DNA of 64,000 bases from Pseudomonadota bacterium (GTDB lineage Bacteria; Pseudomonadota; Gammaproteobacteria; Acidiferrobacterales; Acidiferrobacteraceae): the NCBI GenBank assembly GCA_021841585.1, contig JAKBUS010000004.1, positions 1 through 64,000 of the forward strand, written 5' to 3'. Each line of letters starts with the position of its first letter. Position 1 is the first letter of the stretch. Of this stretch, positions 50,639 through 60,848 are shown piece after piece. The position numbers were made by a program, and so were the translations under genes. The notes under the pieces are model-generated. The model was not told where the DNA came from. It saw only the letters and a program-made list of their open reading frames with translations, and ran no database searches.

Positions 50639-50685
50639 ATCACGCCGCGCCCCACCTCGGGGCACCATAAGGCCGCGGGCCCCGG

Positions 50686-53600
50686 TCAGGCCCCACCCTT
50701 ATGCGATGCCGCCCTATCGAGCACGATCGACAGCCACTGGTTGCTGAGCCGCTCCGACAGCCGATTCTGGCCCTGACGGGCCGCGAGGTTGTCGAGATCC
50801 ACCCAGGCGAGCGGCTGGTCCTGTTCGGCACACGAGAACACCGCGCGTGTGCGTAGGCCCGTGGCCGGGTCGATCTGCCACTGCAGGCACTGCGCGCACA
50901 CCCCCTTCATCATGCATTGCATGGGGCTGCCGACGGTCGCTATGGCCTTCACGCCTGGCTTGAAAAGCGGCTGCAACGTCCCCTTCAGGGCCGTCTGGAA
51001 GGCCTTCAGGAGCCCCGTCGACCCCATGACCAGGATGCGGTCGACGGCCGACAGCGGGGGGGCGTCGGCCGGCAGGTCGAGCCCGCCCTCGGCATACTGC
51101 GTAAGCAGGGCCACCATGTCGGTGGCCTCGACCGAGCGGTCCTGCGGGCGACGCGTTGCGATACGGGGACCCTGCGCCGTGCACCATATAATCTGGTCGG
51201 CGGCCTCCTCGAGACCGTCCTGGTTATCGAGCTCCGAGGCCTTGGCGAACGCCGCGACGTAGACCACGCGATTACCGGCGGCGCGCAGCGCCGGGCCGAT
51301 GTCGAGCATGACCGCGGCCCCCCAACGCCCGGCCACCACCAGGATCGTCTGTCCCGACGGGATGTCGGTCGGCGAGCCGGTGGGGCCCATGAGGATGAGC
51401 GGGTCGCCGGGCTGCAAGGCCCCGGCGACGCGCGCGCCCGCGCCCCACTGCAAGACCATGAGGCGCACGCGGTCCTCCTCCACGCCCGTCCCGCTCACCG
51501 TGATCACCGGTACCTGCAGGCGGGTATTGGCGACGATCGGGCTTCGCGACTCGAAGGTCTGCAGCCGAAAGAACTGGCCGGGCCGGAAATTGCGGGCGGC
51601 CATGGGGGCCTTGATCCAGATCTCCGCCACCGCCGGGTTGGACTTGTCGATGGCCACCACCCGCGGCTCGAAAAGATCGCCCATGCGCCCAAGGAACACC
51701 GCCGGCGACTCCTCGACTGCCGGTCGCGGCATGGCCTCGAGCGCCGCCATGACCTGCGGGAAGGCGCTCTTGCTCGAGGCCACCGCCTTGACCACGCTGC
51801 CATGAAAGGCGGCGTGGGTGTCGCCCAAAAAGCTCACGCGATAGGCGCCCTTCTCATAAGAGGTAAAGGGCCCGGTCTCCGGGGCCTTGCAATGCGGCGC
51901 CACCTGCACCGCCTGCAAGTGGTCCCCATGCGCGACATGGCCCTCGAAGTGATCGCCGTCGAGCACGAAGGTGCCCGGATATTCCCGCTCATAGATGGTG
52001 TTGGGGACCGTTCCGGCGGCCACCAAAACCGTGCGCGCCGGGAGCTTCACCTCTTGATCGCCAGTCACCCAACGGCCTTCCACCTCGCGCATGCGCCGCA
52101 AGACCAATGCCTGGACATGCCCGTAGGCATCGAGATCCGCACGCATCGGATCCAGACCCTCGGCGTAATACAATCCCTCCTGCAAGGCCTTGATCAACTC
52201 CTCGTGATTGCGCGTATAGGCGGGCGAATTGTTCATGCCCTTGCGGTAGGCAAGCGTCACCCCGCCCCATGAGCGCAACAGCGGTATGAAGTTCGGGGCC
52301 TCGCCGGCGCGCTCGGCGCGTTCCCGTTCGGCGCGCACTGCCCGGCCATGGGCCAGGAACTCATCCAGGATGCCCTCGTCCTCGGGCGGCAGACCCTTGC
52401 GCACCACCTCCACCCCGAGGGCCTCGACCATGGTCTCGTAGCGGGTCAGGATCTTGCTCACCTGCTTCACGTAATAGGTCTGGACCTCGGTCGCGGTATC
52501 GACGGCGGTGAGCCCGCCGCCTATGACGACCGCCGGGAGCCGCACCTGCAGGTTTGCGAGGCTCGTGTCCTTGCCCGCGCCCGTAAGCTGCAGGGCCATG
52601 AGAAAATCACTCGCCTGACGCATGCCGCGGGCGAGACTGTTGGTCATGGGTATGACGCGCGGCAGGCCGGCGCCGGTGGCGATACAGATGTGATCGAAGC
52701 CGAGCGCCCAGGCATCATCGACACGCACCGTCCCGCCAAACCGCACGCCCCCCGTGATACGCAGGCGCGCGCGCCGCGCGAGGCTTAGGTAGATGAGCTT
52801 CAGGAAGTTCTTGTCCCAGCGCACCGTGATGCCGTATTCGGCGACCCCGCCAAAACCGAGCAGGATGCGCTCATCGAGGTCCTCGGTCAGCTGCCTCCAG
52901 GACGATACGGGACCGGCCACGATCGCCTCGGGCAGCGGTTCGATCTTGAGCCCGTCGATGCCAAGCACCGCGCAGCCGGCGCGGCTCAGATAGTGGGCCA
53001 TGGTGAAGCCCGCCGGACCCATGCCTACCACCAGCACCTTGCGGCCGTTGTCGATGCCCGGGAGGGGGTCGTGCTGGAGCAAGGGGTTCCAGCGCAGCAG
53101 CAGATCGTAGATCTCGACACCCCAGGGGAGATCGAGGACATCGGTAAGCACCCGCGTCTCGATCTGCGGGATATTGACCGCATCCTGCTTCTGATAGATG
53201 CAGCCCTTCATGCAATCGTTGCAGATCCGGTGCCCGGTGGCCGGGACCATGGGGTTGTCGATCATGACCATGGCGAGCGCGGCGATATTGAGGCCGTCGC
53301 GGCGCAGAAGATTCATCTCCGAGATCTTTTCTTCCAGGGGACAGCCGGTGAGGGTCACGCCGAGGGGATCGACCTTCAGGCCGAGCTCGGGGACACCCTT
53401 TTTCTCGGGAAAACCCTTCGAGCAGAAGTCACCGTCGTGGTCATGACAGTACAGACAATAGTGGGCCTCGCTCTGGATGTGACGCGCATCCATGCGTAGA
53501 TCGGTCAGATGGAAGCCATCGCGGCGCCGGAACCCGGCCTGCGGCCCCTCGGCCATATCGACGCCGTAGCGCTCGATGCGGTTCACGGGCACGAGATGCG

Positions 53601-54228
53601 TGTGGTCCACGCGCTCGGGGAGCACAAAGCTCGCCCAGCCCGAGAATTGGGCACGGATGTCGCCATCGTTCAAGACCATGGCGCACCATTGCGTAAGACG
53701 CGTAATCTCGGTCTCGAAACCCTTTTCGTCGGCCAGCCACTCCTCGCCTAAGCGCGCGATCGCCCATTCCCGATCGGAAAGCGGCAGGCCGCGTTTGCGC
53801 GCCTCGTCATCGAGCCAGGCATTGAGATCCGCGAAGCTTTGCGGGAAGTCCCCGCGGTAACGCCGGGCCCGGCGTTGCACGAACTGCTTCTTGAACTGCA
53901 TGACGCCGTCATGGCTTACGGTCACGCCATGCAGGGCCGCCACCTCGCCCTCGATCCCAAAAAGCTCAGCCATGAACGCATCGATATGCGCGGCCACCGC
54001 CAACAGGAAGGCACTATGGGCCACCGCCGACTCGGCAACAGCCCCGGCACGGAAGGCGCGCAGGCGCGCCGCAAGCTCGGCGTCGCGCGCCTGGACATGC
54101 TCCAAAAACTCGCCATCGAGGCGGGCAAGCCCCTCGCGCGGGAAAAGATCCTCGTAACGCCAGCCGCGCGCCAAGCGCAGCGTGGGCGTGGCGGAGGCGG
54201 CTTTCTGTGTATTCTCATCGACTGACAT
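50686..54228 (-). CDS. Large fused FAD/NAD(P)-dependent oxidoreductase (GltD/NfnB-like core plus PyrK/NfnA-like C-terminus)
   Basis: Cys-rich N-terminal region, KVLVVGMGPAGFTMAHYLSRAGC dinucleotide-binding motif, FNR-like region (RPGQFFRLQTF), C-terminal CMMKGVCAQCLQW [2Fe-2S]-type cysteines. Confidence 0.8.
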   Translation of the reverse strand: MSVDENTQKAASATPTLRLARGWRYEDLFPREGLARLDGEFLEHVQARDAELAARLRAFRAGAVAESAVAHSAFLLAVAAHIDAFMAELFGIEGEVAALHGVTVSHDGVMQFKKQFVQRRARRYRGDFPQSFADLNAWLDDEARKRGLPLSDREWAIARLGEEWLADEKGFETEITRLTQWCAMVLNDGDIRAQFSGWASFVLPERVDHTHLVPVNRIERYGVDMAEGPQAGFRRRDGFHLTDLRMDARHIQSEAHYCLYCHDHDGDFCSKGFPEKKGVPELGLKVDPLGVTLTGCPLEEKISEMNLLRRDGLNIAALAMVMIDNPMVPATGHRICNDCMKGCIYQKQDAVNIPQIETRVLTDVLDLPWGVEIYDLLLRWNPLLQHDPLPGIDNGRKVLVVGMGPAGFTMAHYLSRAGCAVLGIDGLKIEPLPEAIVAGPVSSWRQLTEDLDERILLGFGGVAEYGITVRWDKNFLKLIYLSLARRARLRITGGVRFGGTVRVDDAWALGFDHICIATGAGLPRVIPMTNSLARGMRQASDFLMALQLTGAGKDTSLANLQVRLPAVVIGGGLTAVDTATEVQTYYVKQVSKILTRYETMVEALGVEVVRKGLPPEDEGILDEFLAHGRAVRAERERAERAGEAPNFIPLLRSWGGVTLAYRKGMNNSPAYTRNHEELIKALQEGLYYAEGLDPMRADLDAYGHVQALVLRRMREVEGRWVTGDQEVKLPARTVLVAAGTVPNTIYEREYPGTFVLDGDHFEGHVAHGDHLQAVQVAPHCKAPETGPFTSYEKGAYRVSFLGDTHAAFHGSVVKAVASSKSAFPQVMAALEAMPRPAVEESPAVFLGRMGDLFEPRVVAIDKSNPAVAEIWIKAPMAARNFRPGQFFRLQTFESRSPIVANTRLQVPVITVSGTGVEEDRVRLMVLQWGAGARVAGALQPGDPLILMGPTGSPTDIPSGQTILVVAGRWGAAVMLDIGPALRAAGNRVVYVAAFAKASELDNQDGLEEAADQIIWCTAQGPRIATRRPQDRSVEATDMVALLTQYAEGGLDLPADAPPLSAVDRILVMGSTGLLKAFQTALKGTLQPLFKPGVKAIATVGSPMQCMMKGVCAQCLQWQIDPATGLRTRAVFSCAEQDQPLAWVDLDNLAARQGQNRLSERLSNQWLSIVLDRAASHKGGA

Positions 54229-54596
54229 GATCCGATCTCGAAGTGGCTGTGCTATGGGCGCGCAAGGCCCGATCGTACGCGGAAGGCCCAACTGCCGTCC
54301 CCGACCCCGCTATGCTGTAGCCGTATGCAGCCCGGGACCTTGATCTGATCCCGCCCGCATGCCGCCGGCCACCCCCTAAAGATAACCCGAAACGCCACGC
54401 GCGTCACAAAGCGCGGCCATCGGGCGCGACCGCACCAGGGGCCGCCGGACAATGGCCCCCGCGACCCGGCACTTAAAGACTCGGCCGGTGCGGCACGCCG
54501 CCGGCAGACACGGGTCACGCAAATCGGGTACAGTGGGGCCCCGCGACTTGCGCCAAGCATCGCGCGTGAACACTGCCAAACCGCCTACGGACATTT

Positions 54597-56219
54597 TTGA
54601 TGTTACGGCTGCTTGAAGTCCGACTCCCCTTGGATCACGACGAACACGCGCTACGTATCGCCATCACCCGAGCACTCCGCGTGCCGGCGGCCGAGCTGCG
54701 CTCTTACACCATCGCCCGCCGCGGCTATGATGCGCGCCAACCGGATCGCATCATGCTCGTCTACACCATCGATGTAACCACAGGTGACGATGCACGACTG
54801 CTGGCGCGTCACCATAAAGACCCGCGCATCATCGCGCGTCCCGACACCCACTACCAGCCGCCGGTGTCTGCATCGCGGCCGCCGCACCCGCGGCCGGTGG
54901 TCGTGGGCCTCGGGCCCGCCGGCCTATTCGCGGGACTCTTACTTGCCCAGATGGGCCTTTGCCCCATCATCCTAGAGCGCGGCAAGCCAGTCCGTGCACG
55001 CACCGCGGATACCTTCGGCTTGTGGCGCGGGAAGGTGCTGAACCCGGAGTCGAATGTGCAATTCGGCGAGGGGGGCGCCGGGACCTTTTCCGACGGCAAG
55101 CTCCATAGCCAGATCAGCGACCCCCATCACTACGGGCGCAAGGTCCTGGAGGAGTTCGTGCGCGCCGGCGCGCCCCCCGAGATCCTCACGATCAGCAAGC
55201 CCCATATCGGCACCTTCCGCCTGGTGGGGGTCGTCGAGCGCATGCGCGCGACCATCGAGGGGCTGGGCGGCGAGGTGCATTTCGAGAGCCGAGTGGTCGA
55301 CATCGACCGGACGGGCGGGGCCGTGCGCGGCCTCATGCTCGCCGACGGCCGCAGCCTCGAGGCCAATCACGTCATACTTGCCATCGGCCATAGCGCGCGC
55401 GACACGTTTGCCATGCTGCACGACCGCGGGGTGTTCCTGGAACCCAAGCCGTTTGCGATCGGCCTGCGCATAGAACACCCGCAGTCCCTGATCGATCGCT
55501 GCCGTTTCGGGCGCCACGCCGGCCACCCCCTGCTCGGGGCCGCCGACTACAAGCTCACCCATCGCACCTTAGGCGGCCGCTCGGTCTACAGTTTCTGCAT
55601 GTGTCCGGGCGGCACGGTGGTGGCCGCGGCCTCCGAGCCGGGGCGGGTGGTCACCAACGGCATGAGCCAGTATTCGCGGAACGAGCGCAACGCCAATAGC
55701 GCGATCGTGGTGGGCGTCACACCCGCCGACTTCCCCGGCAACGACGTCCTCGCCGGGGTGGCCTTCCAACGCCATTGGGAGGAGCGGGCCTTCATCCTTG
55801 GCGGAAAGACCTATGAGGCCCCGGCCCAGCGTCTTGCGGACTTCCTCGCCGGACAGCCGAGCCAGGGGCCGGGCGATGTCGTCCCCTCCTATCAGCCCGG
55901 GGTCCGCTTCGGCGACCTGAGCGAGGCTCTGCCCGCCTACGCCATCGACGCCCTACGCGAGGCCCTGCCGGCGTTCGCGCGCAAGATAACCGGCTTTGCG
56001 CTCCCTGATGCGGTCTTGACGGGCGTCGAGACGCGCACATCCGCGCCGATCCGCATCACTCGCAACGACGATCATCAAAGCCGCAACACCCGCGGCCTCT
56101 ACCCCACCGGCGAGGGCGCGGGCTACGCCGGCGGCATCCTGTCGGCGGCGGTCGACGGCATCAAGGCCGCCGAGGCCGTGGCCCGATCGCTGGCCGCGGG
56201 CCACACCGCCGGCCGATAG
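54597..56219 (+). CDS. NAD(P)/FAD-dependent oxidoreductase (COG2509-like)
   Basis: RPVVVGLGPAGLFAGLLLAQMG, NPESNVQFGEGGAGTFSDGKL, GEGAGYAGGILSAAVDGIKAAEAVA. Confidence 0.88.
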   Translation: MMLRLLEVRLPLDHDEHALRIAITRALRVPAAELRSYTIARRGYDARQPDRIMLVYTIDVTTGDDARLLARHHKDPRIIARPDTHYQPPVSASRPPHPRPVVVGLGPAGLFAGLLLAQMGLCPIILERGKPVRARTADTFGLWRGKVLNPESNVQFGEGGAGTFSDGKLHSQISDPHHYGRKVLEEFVRAGAPPEILTISKPHIGTFRLVGVVERMRATIEGLGGEVHFESRVVDIDRTGGAVRGLMLADGRSLEANHVILAIGHSARDTFAMLHDRGVFLEPKPFAIGLRIEHPQSLIDRCRFGRHAGHPLLGAADYKLTHRTLGGRSVYSFCMCPGGTVVAAASEPGRVVTNGMSQYSRNERNANSAIVVGVTPADFPGNDVLAGVAFQRHWEERAFILGGKTYEAPAQRLADFLAGQPSQGPGDVVPSYQPGVRFGDLSEALPAYAIDALREALPAFARKITGFALPDAVLTGVETRTSAPIRITRNDDHQSRNTRGLYPTGEGAGYAGGILSAAVDGIKAAEAVARSLAAGHTAGR

Positions 56220-56806
56220 GGATAAGGAGACACCGCGACCGTCGGGATGACCAGGCGACAATGGCAAAGGCCGGCCGCCCAGGGGGCCCTCATGCCGTCA
56301 GATATTCCCGCACGAGCTTGCGCGCGATGGAGCCGGCCCTTCACGGCCATCGCGCTCAAGACAAGTCGCGCCGCCAGCGCCCGGATGGTCAGCCCCGCGA
56401 AGTCCCGCAAAAGCACCACCTCGCGGTAATGGGCGGCTAGCGATTCAAGGGCGTGCACCAGATCGACGCGCAAGACCTCGTCGGGACAGGTAGCCAGCCA
56501 CTCCTCCATGCGTGCCTCGTCCAAGGCATCGAGCCCGAATAGGCGTCGCTCCAGACGCCGACATTCACGCCGCACAATGGTAAAAAGCCACCCCGGAAAG
56601 GCCGCCAGCGCGCGTAGCGAGCGCAGGCGGCGGGAGAGGATAAGGAGCGCCTCCTGCACCGCATCGTCGACATCACTGATCAGGCAATGGCGATAGGCGT
56701 AACGCCGGACATCCGGGTGGCAGGCGCGCAGCAGATGATCAAGCACCGCCGCATCGCCCTCCTGCGCGGCCGCGATCACTGGCGCCAGTGTCCGTGTATC
56801 GATCAT
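56123..56806 (-). CDS. ECF-type RNA polymerase sigma factor
   Basis: Region 2 RRYAYRHCLISDVDDAVQEALLILSRRLRSLRALAAFPGWLFTIVRRECRR, region 4 LESLAAHYREVVLLRDFAGLTIRALAARLVLSAMAVKGRLHRAQ. Confidence 0.82.
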   Translation of the reverse strand: MIDTRTLAPVIAAAQEGDAAVLDHLLRACHPDVRRYAYRHCLISDVDDAVQEALLILSRRLRSLRALAAFPGWLFTIVRRECRRLERRLFGLDALDEARMEEWLATCPDEVLRVDLVHALESLAAHYREVVLLRDFAGLTIRALAARLVLSAMAVKGRLHRAQARAGISDGMRAPWAAGLCHCRLVIPTVAVSPYPYRPAVWPAASDRATASAALMPSTAADRMPPA

Positions 56807-57036
56807 GGTACCTTCGGCCTCGATTCGCGGCCGCCACGCCCCGCCAGTCGGCGGCCGGCGAGGGCACAGGCCGGACAGAACCCCAATAATCCGCTCAGCG
56901 CGAGCCCCATCGCCCCCACCAGGATGCCCACACCCCAAAGGCCGCCGACCTCCGCCAGGCCGTAACCGGCCAGCGCGACGCCCGCGCCCAGACGGAAAAT
57001 GCGCTCCCATGCTGGCACATTCTTGACGTAGATCAT
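56803..57036 (-). CDS. DUF2892-like inner-membrane protein
   Basis: MIYVKNVPAWERIFRLGAGVALAGYGLAEVGGLWGVGILVGAMGLALSGLLGFCPACALAG; ATGA overlap with the sigma factor. Confidence 0.78.
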   Translation of the reverse strand: MIYVKNVPAWERIFRLGAGVALAGYGLAEVGGLWGVGILVGAMGLALSGLLGFCPACALAGRRLAGRGGRESRPKVP

Positions 57037-57383
57037 CTCCGCCCCTCCGACGTCCCCGACGGGACCTATCGACAGCCAAGAGGCGGCGGCAAGCGCTTTG
57101 AATGCGCGCCACGCCACGACAGCCTTTAGACCCGCCTCGGCCGCGGGAGGCCCCCACGCGCATAAACCTACGCCCACGATAGACAGCGTGGTTATGGTCC
57201 ATCCTTGCGACTTGGCGGGATGATGTTGCGGCAGGCTACCGACCTGTCGGCGACAGGGACCACTGAAGCGGCCATGGCGCGTGGCGAAGGCCACGGCGGC
57301 TGCGCGCAAGCGCGCGCCACCAAAGGGGAGGTCGAATGATTTGCGAGACGGCGCCCCGGGGCGATATAGGATCCAGGCGAGGC

Positions 57384-58130
57384 CTATAAAGGCATCCGGA
57401 AGTTGACCCGGCGGCCGCCGTGGCCATCCGGGACACCCATGTTCTGGACAAGCCCGCCGAGGCGCAATCCGCGGCCACGCACATCCCCTGTAAAGGAAAG
57501 ATCGCCGGCCGCAAGACGGTAGCGGCCGCGCCCGGTCACGCGCAGCGGACCTGTCAAGGTGCGGACATGGTAAGACAGCGTCTGGCTTGCGAGCACGAAG
57601 CGCGCCGTATAGCTCCCCAAGGGATTTACCGGGGCGCTCACGAGCGCCGCCCGCTCCCAGGTCAAGGTCCCCTTACCCGACGGATGCGGCCCCCATACAA
57701 GTCGATGGGCGTGAAGCGTCAGATTGCCGCCCGGCCCGAAGTCTTGCGCGGCCGGAACCAGCGCGGCCAGCGTCCCGGCGGGCGCTGTGACGGCAAGATC
57801 CGAGAACACACGGATCTTCCGCCCGACGGCTACGCGCATGTGCCCCCGCACGGCACCGGCAAAATGCAGATCATAGCCCGCGCGGCCGTCGATCAGGGCC
57901 AATGGCGTGAACCGAAAACGGACACGGCTCAGGGGATCGGCCCCGCTGTTCGTGGACACGAACAGCGCCAGGCGTCCATCCCATATCGTGCCATGAATGT
58001 CGGCGATGCGCAGGGACGTCGGTAGGCCTTCGACGAGATCCGACAACACCACGCGCGCAGGTGCGGTCACCAGCAAAAAAATCCCGTAGGCCCCGAGCGC
58101 CAACAGCCCATATAGAACCTTGCGCTTCAT
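57384..58130 (-). CDS. gspN: Type II secretion protein N
   Basis: LVTAPARVVLSDL...LRIADIHGTIWDGRLALF; last gene of the gsp operon. Confidence 0.82.
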   Translation of the reverse strand: MKRKVLYGLLALGAYGIFLLVTAPARVVLSDLVEGLPTSLRIADIHGTIWDGRLALFVSTNSGADPLSRVRFRFTPLALIDGRAGYDLHFAGAVRGHMRVAVGRKIRVFSDLAVTAPAGTLAALVPAAQDFGPGGNLTLHAHRLVWGPHPSGKGTLTWERAALVSAPVNPLGSYTARFVLASQTLSYHVRTLTGPLRVTGRGRYRLAAGDLSFTGDVRGRGLRLGGLVQNMGVPDGHGGRRVNFRMPL

Positions 58131-58630
58131 CCGTGCGCGGCCAGCGTCACCGACCCACTCACAAGCCCCACGCCGGATGGCGCGAGCTCGACGCGCGCGG
58201 ACTCGACGCCGCGTGCGCCCAGGTCCGCGAGAAAGCGCACCAAGGCGTTGAACGGGACCTTGGTGAACACCGCCTCGGCCTTATGCGCGCCGCGCGGCGA
58301 CAACTCACCGAGCGCACCGCCGATGGCCGCGGCCTGCGCGCGCTGTTCAATGAGACTCAAAAGCCCCGTGCCCGTGGGCGCATGCCCGGCATGCGCGCGC
58401 AACGAGCGCACCATGGAGGACTCCTGGCGCATGACCGCGAGTGCCGCCCGTTGCCGGGGCAACACATGCTGCCAGTGGGAGACACGCGAGGCCACGGGCC
58501 GCCAGACGATGGCGTAGAACAGTAGCGGCGCAATCATAAGGGCACCGAGGAGCATCAAGCGGCGCTCCTTTTCACTGCGCGCAAGCCACAGCGACTGCGC
58601 ACGAGATACCGCCGACGTAACGGCCTTCAT
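58127..58630 (-). CDS. gspM: Type II secretion protein M
   Basis: WLARSEKERRLMLLGALMIAPLLFYAIVWRPVASRVSHWQ; position between gspL and gspN. Confidence 0.82.
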   Translation of the reverse strand: MKAVTSAVSRAQSLWLARSEKERRLMLLGALMIAPLLFYAIVWRPVASRVSHWQHVLPRQRAALAVMRQESSMVRSLRAHAGHAPTGTGLLSLIEQRAQAAAIGGALGELSPRGAHKAEAVFTKVPFNALVRFLADLGARGVESARVELAPSGVGLVSGSVTLAAHG

Positions 58631-59964
58631 GGGGATCTCCTTGTAATCGTGACCAGCGCCTGGACGCCGCCCTGGTGGCTCATGGCGTGCGTCACGCGCA
58701 CGGCAAGCCCCGCGTGCGCGAGATTCTGTTTCAAGGCGGTGAGGGCACCGAAATTGGCGAGGCGCAGCGCGCATCGGACCTGCCCGTGGCGATACTCAAG
58801 ACGCGTAAGATCGCCAGGCGCGAGCCCCGCGAGCGCCGGACTCGCGGCGGTCAGGATCGCGAGAAAGCCCTGCGCGGCACCGCCCGCGCGCGCCGCCAGC
58901 CGCGCCACACCCTGACGCATCTGCCGCGCCGGATCAAGCACCGGGGCATTGGGAAAGTTCGTACTGAAAAGTGAGCTCATCTGCGCATGGACGCGCGCCT
59001 CCTCATGCGAAAACTTGACCCAATCAAACATGGTGCGGGCGAACCCAAGCGCGATAATCAAAAACAGAGCAATGAAGGCCGGCCGCAATGCGCGCAGCGC
59101 GGCGATCCCGCCCGCGCTCACCGCGCCGCCGGTCTCCCCGAGACGAAAGGGTGGCGTCTCGCCCGCGGCTATGGGCCGTGGGTCCGCAACGACCGGGATA
59201 CCGAGTTCCGTCGCGATCAACACCCGCAAGGCCTCATCGCCCCCGAACAATACGATCGCATCCGGCACGGTCTCGGTCTTCGCGGCCTCCTCCATGGCCT
59301 GACGGAGGGCCGCGGGGACCCTGGTCAGGGGGCTTGCCGCCCCAAAGCCGCTATAAGGTCCAGTGCGCACCGCCCATTGGCCGTCGCTGAAATGACACGA
59401 CCAGCTGCCCGCGCGATACGGGAGCGCCAGGGTCACCGGGCAAAAGGTCGCGCCAAGCCGCGCCTCGTCGATTGCCTTGCGCCACGCCGCCAGCCGCTCC
59501 TTGGCGGTCACCGCCACAAAGATTCCGGCACCGGTCTCGCGGTGGGAAAACGCCAGGGACTCGGGATCCGCGAGCAACTGTTCCTCGAGGAGATAGGGCA
59601 AGGCCTGTGCCAGACGCCCGCGAGCGCGCCCCGGCCACTGTGCGACCGTGAGCAGGGTCTCGACGGCCGGAGTCCAGACGCGGATCGTGGCTCGGCGGGC
59701 CGCCTCCGGGAGCGCGTCCAGGGGTCCACGGCCGGTCTCGCCATCCGGACCGCGCCACTCGACAGCGGGATCCTCGGGATAGGCCGGCGTCAGAAACACG
59801 TCCCACGGCTGCGCCCCCGGGGCGCGCAGCCATGCCTGCGCCTGTTCGCGCCATTTGCCGAACCTTGGGCCCGAACCGGCGAAACCGCCGATGCCGACGC
59901 GCCTAAAGCCCTCTAGGTGTGTGTATGCGTGATCCGACGATGCTCCCATAACGCCTCCTGCCAC
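58627..59964 (-). CDS. gspL: Type II secretion protein L
   Basis: RLAQALPYLLEEQLLADPESLAFS actin-like domain, C-terminal TM and ferredoxin-like domain. Confidence 0.85.
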   Translation of the reverse strand: MAGGVMGASSDHAYTHLEGFRRVGIGGFAGSGPRFGKWREQAQAWLRAPGAQPWDVFLTPAYPEDPAVEWRGPDGETGRGPLDALPEAARRATIRVWTPAVETLLTVAQWPGRARGRLAQALPYLLEEQLLADPESLAFSHRETGAGIFVAVTAKERLAAWRKAIDEARLGATFCPVTLALPYRAGSWSCHFSDGQWAVRTGPYSGFGAASPLTRVPAALRQAMEEAAKTETVPDAIVLFGGDEALRVLIATELGIPVVADPRPIAAGETPPFRLGETGGAVSAGGIAALRALRPAFIALFLIIALGFARTMFDWVKFSHEEARVHAQMSSLFSTNFPNAPVLDPARQMRQGVARLAARAGGAAQGFLAILTAASPALAGLAPGDLTRLEYRHGQVRCALRLANFGALTALKQNLAHAGLAVRVTHAMSHQGGVQALVTITRRSP

Positions 59965-60848
59965 AAGATAACGGTCGTCTGGCCGCGCACCGCGCGGTAT
60001 AAGAGCGCCCGTCGGCGCATGACGAGGCCGCCGAAGCGGGCGGTCACATGCGCCAAAAAATAATTCGTCTGCACAGCTGTCTGATAGCTTGGCTGCACAC
60101 CCTGAGGAAGGGCCTGCTGGAATGCGGCAGTGCTGGCAAACGGCGTGCGCAGCGCCTCATCACCCAGGATCTGGGCCTGCTTTATGGTCAGGCCCGGGCA
60201 CAGGGCCGCCAGCACCAAGGCCGGCGCGGTGTCGACGTTGACAGGCGTCGCGAGCGGCAAGGCCGTGATATAAGGCCGCAACTTGTGCACGATCTTGGCG
60301 CTGAAACCCTTCACGAGACGCAGTTCACTCACCCCGCTCAAGGGCTGACGGCCGGCCCGGTACGGCGTGCGGCGGCCCAGATATACGGAGTCGAAGCCAC
60401 CCCCCGGCGAACCCGGCGGGATCTCCCACGCCACCACCGCCTGCGCGAGCTGCGGGTTCAGGCCGACTAATTGCAGGAGCCGCGTGAACACCGCGAACGC
60501 GGTCGGTACCTCTTTACCCGCCACCACGAGATCATTCAGGTTGAAGCGTCCTTGCGGGTCCAGAAGCCGCGCATGTACCGTGCCACCGGCCACCGGGAAT
60601 CGCGGCAGCGGCTCTGCCCACCGCTCGGTCAGATCATCGATCTGATCATGGCGCCCTTCGAGGGTCGCCTCCACGGCGGCGAGCCTAAACGCCCCATCCA
60701 TGGCCGCATGCGCCTGCGACGACGCGCGGACATTGGCGCTTTCCTTGAACCACACCGACTCGCCGCGCATGAGCGCTGCGGCGATAATGGCCGTCAGCGC
60801 CACCACTAGGAGCGCCACGATAAGTGCAAGGCCGCGTTCGCTTCTCAT
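59913..60848 (-). CDS. gspK: Type II secretion minor pseudopilin K
   Basis: MRSERGLALIVALLVVALTAIIAAALMRGESVWFKES, RFNLNDLV, SELRLVKGFSAKIVHKLRPYITALP. Confidence 0.9.
   Translation of the reverse strand: MRSERGLALIVALLVVALTAIIAAALMRGESVWFKESANVRASSQAHAAMDGAFRLAAVEATLEGRHDQIDDLTERWAEPLPRFPVAGGTVHARLLDPQGRFNLNDLVVAGKEVPTAFAVFTRLLQLVGLNPQLAQAVVAWEIPPGSPGGGFDSVYLGRRTPYRAGRQPLSGVSELRLVKGFSAKIVHKLRPYITALPLATPVNVDTAPALVLAALCPGLTIKQAQILGDEALRTPFASTAAFQQALPQGVQPSYQTAVQTNYFLAHVTARFGGLVMRRRALLYRAVRGQTTVILWQEALWEHRRITHTHT

Noticed and set aside
50917-52272. 451-aa ORF antisense to the large oxidoreductase
   Set aside because: Low-complexity His/Arg/Gly-rich composition typical of antisense frames in GC-rich DNA.
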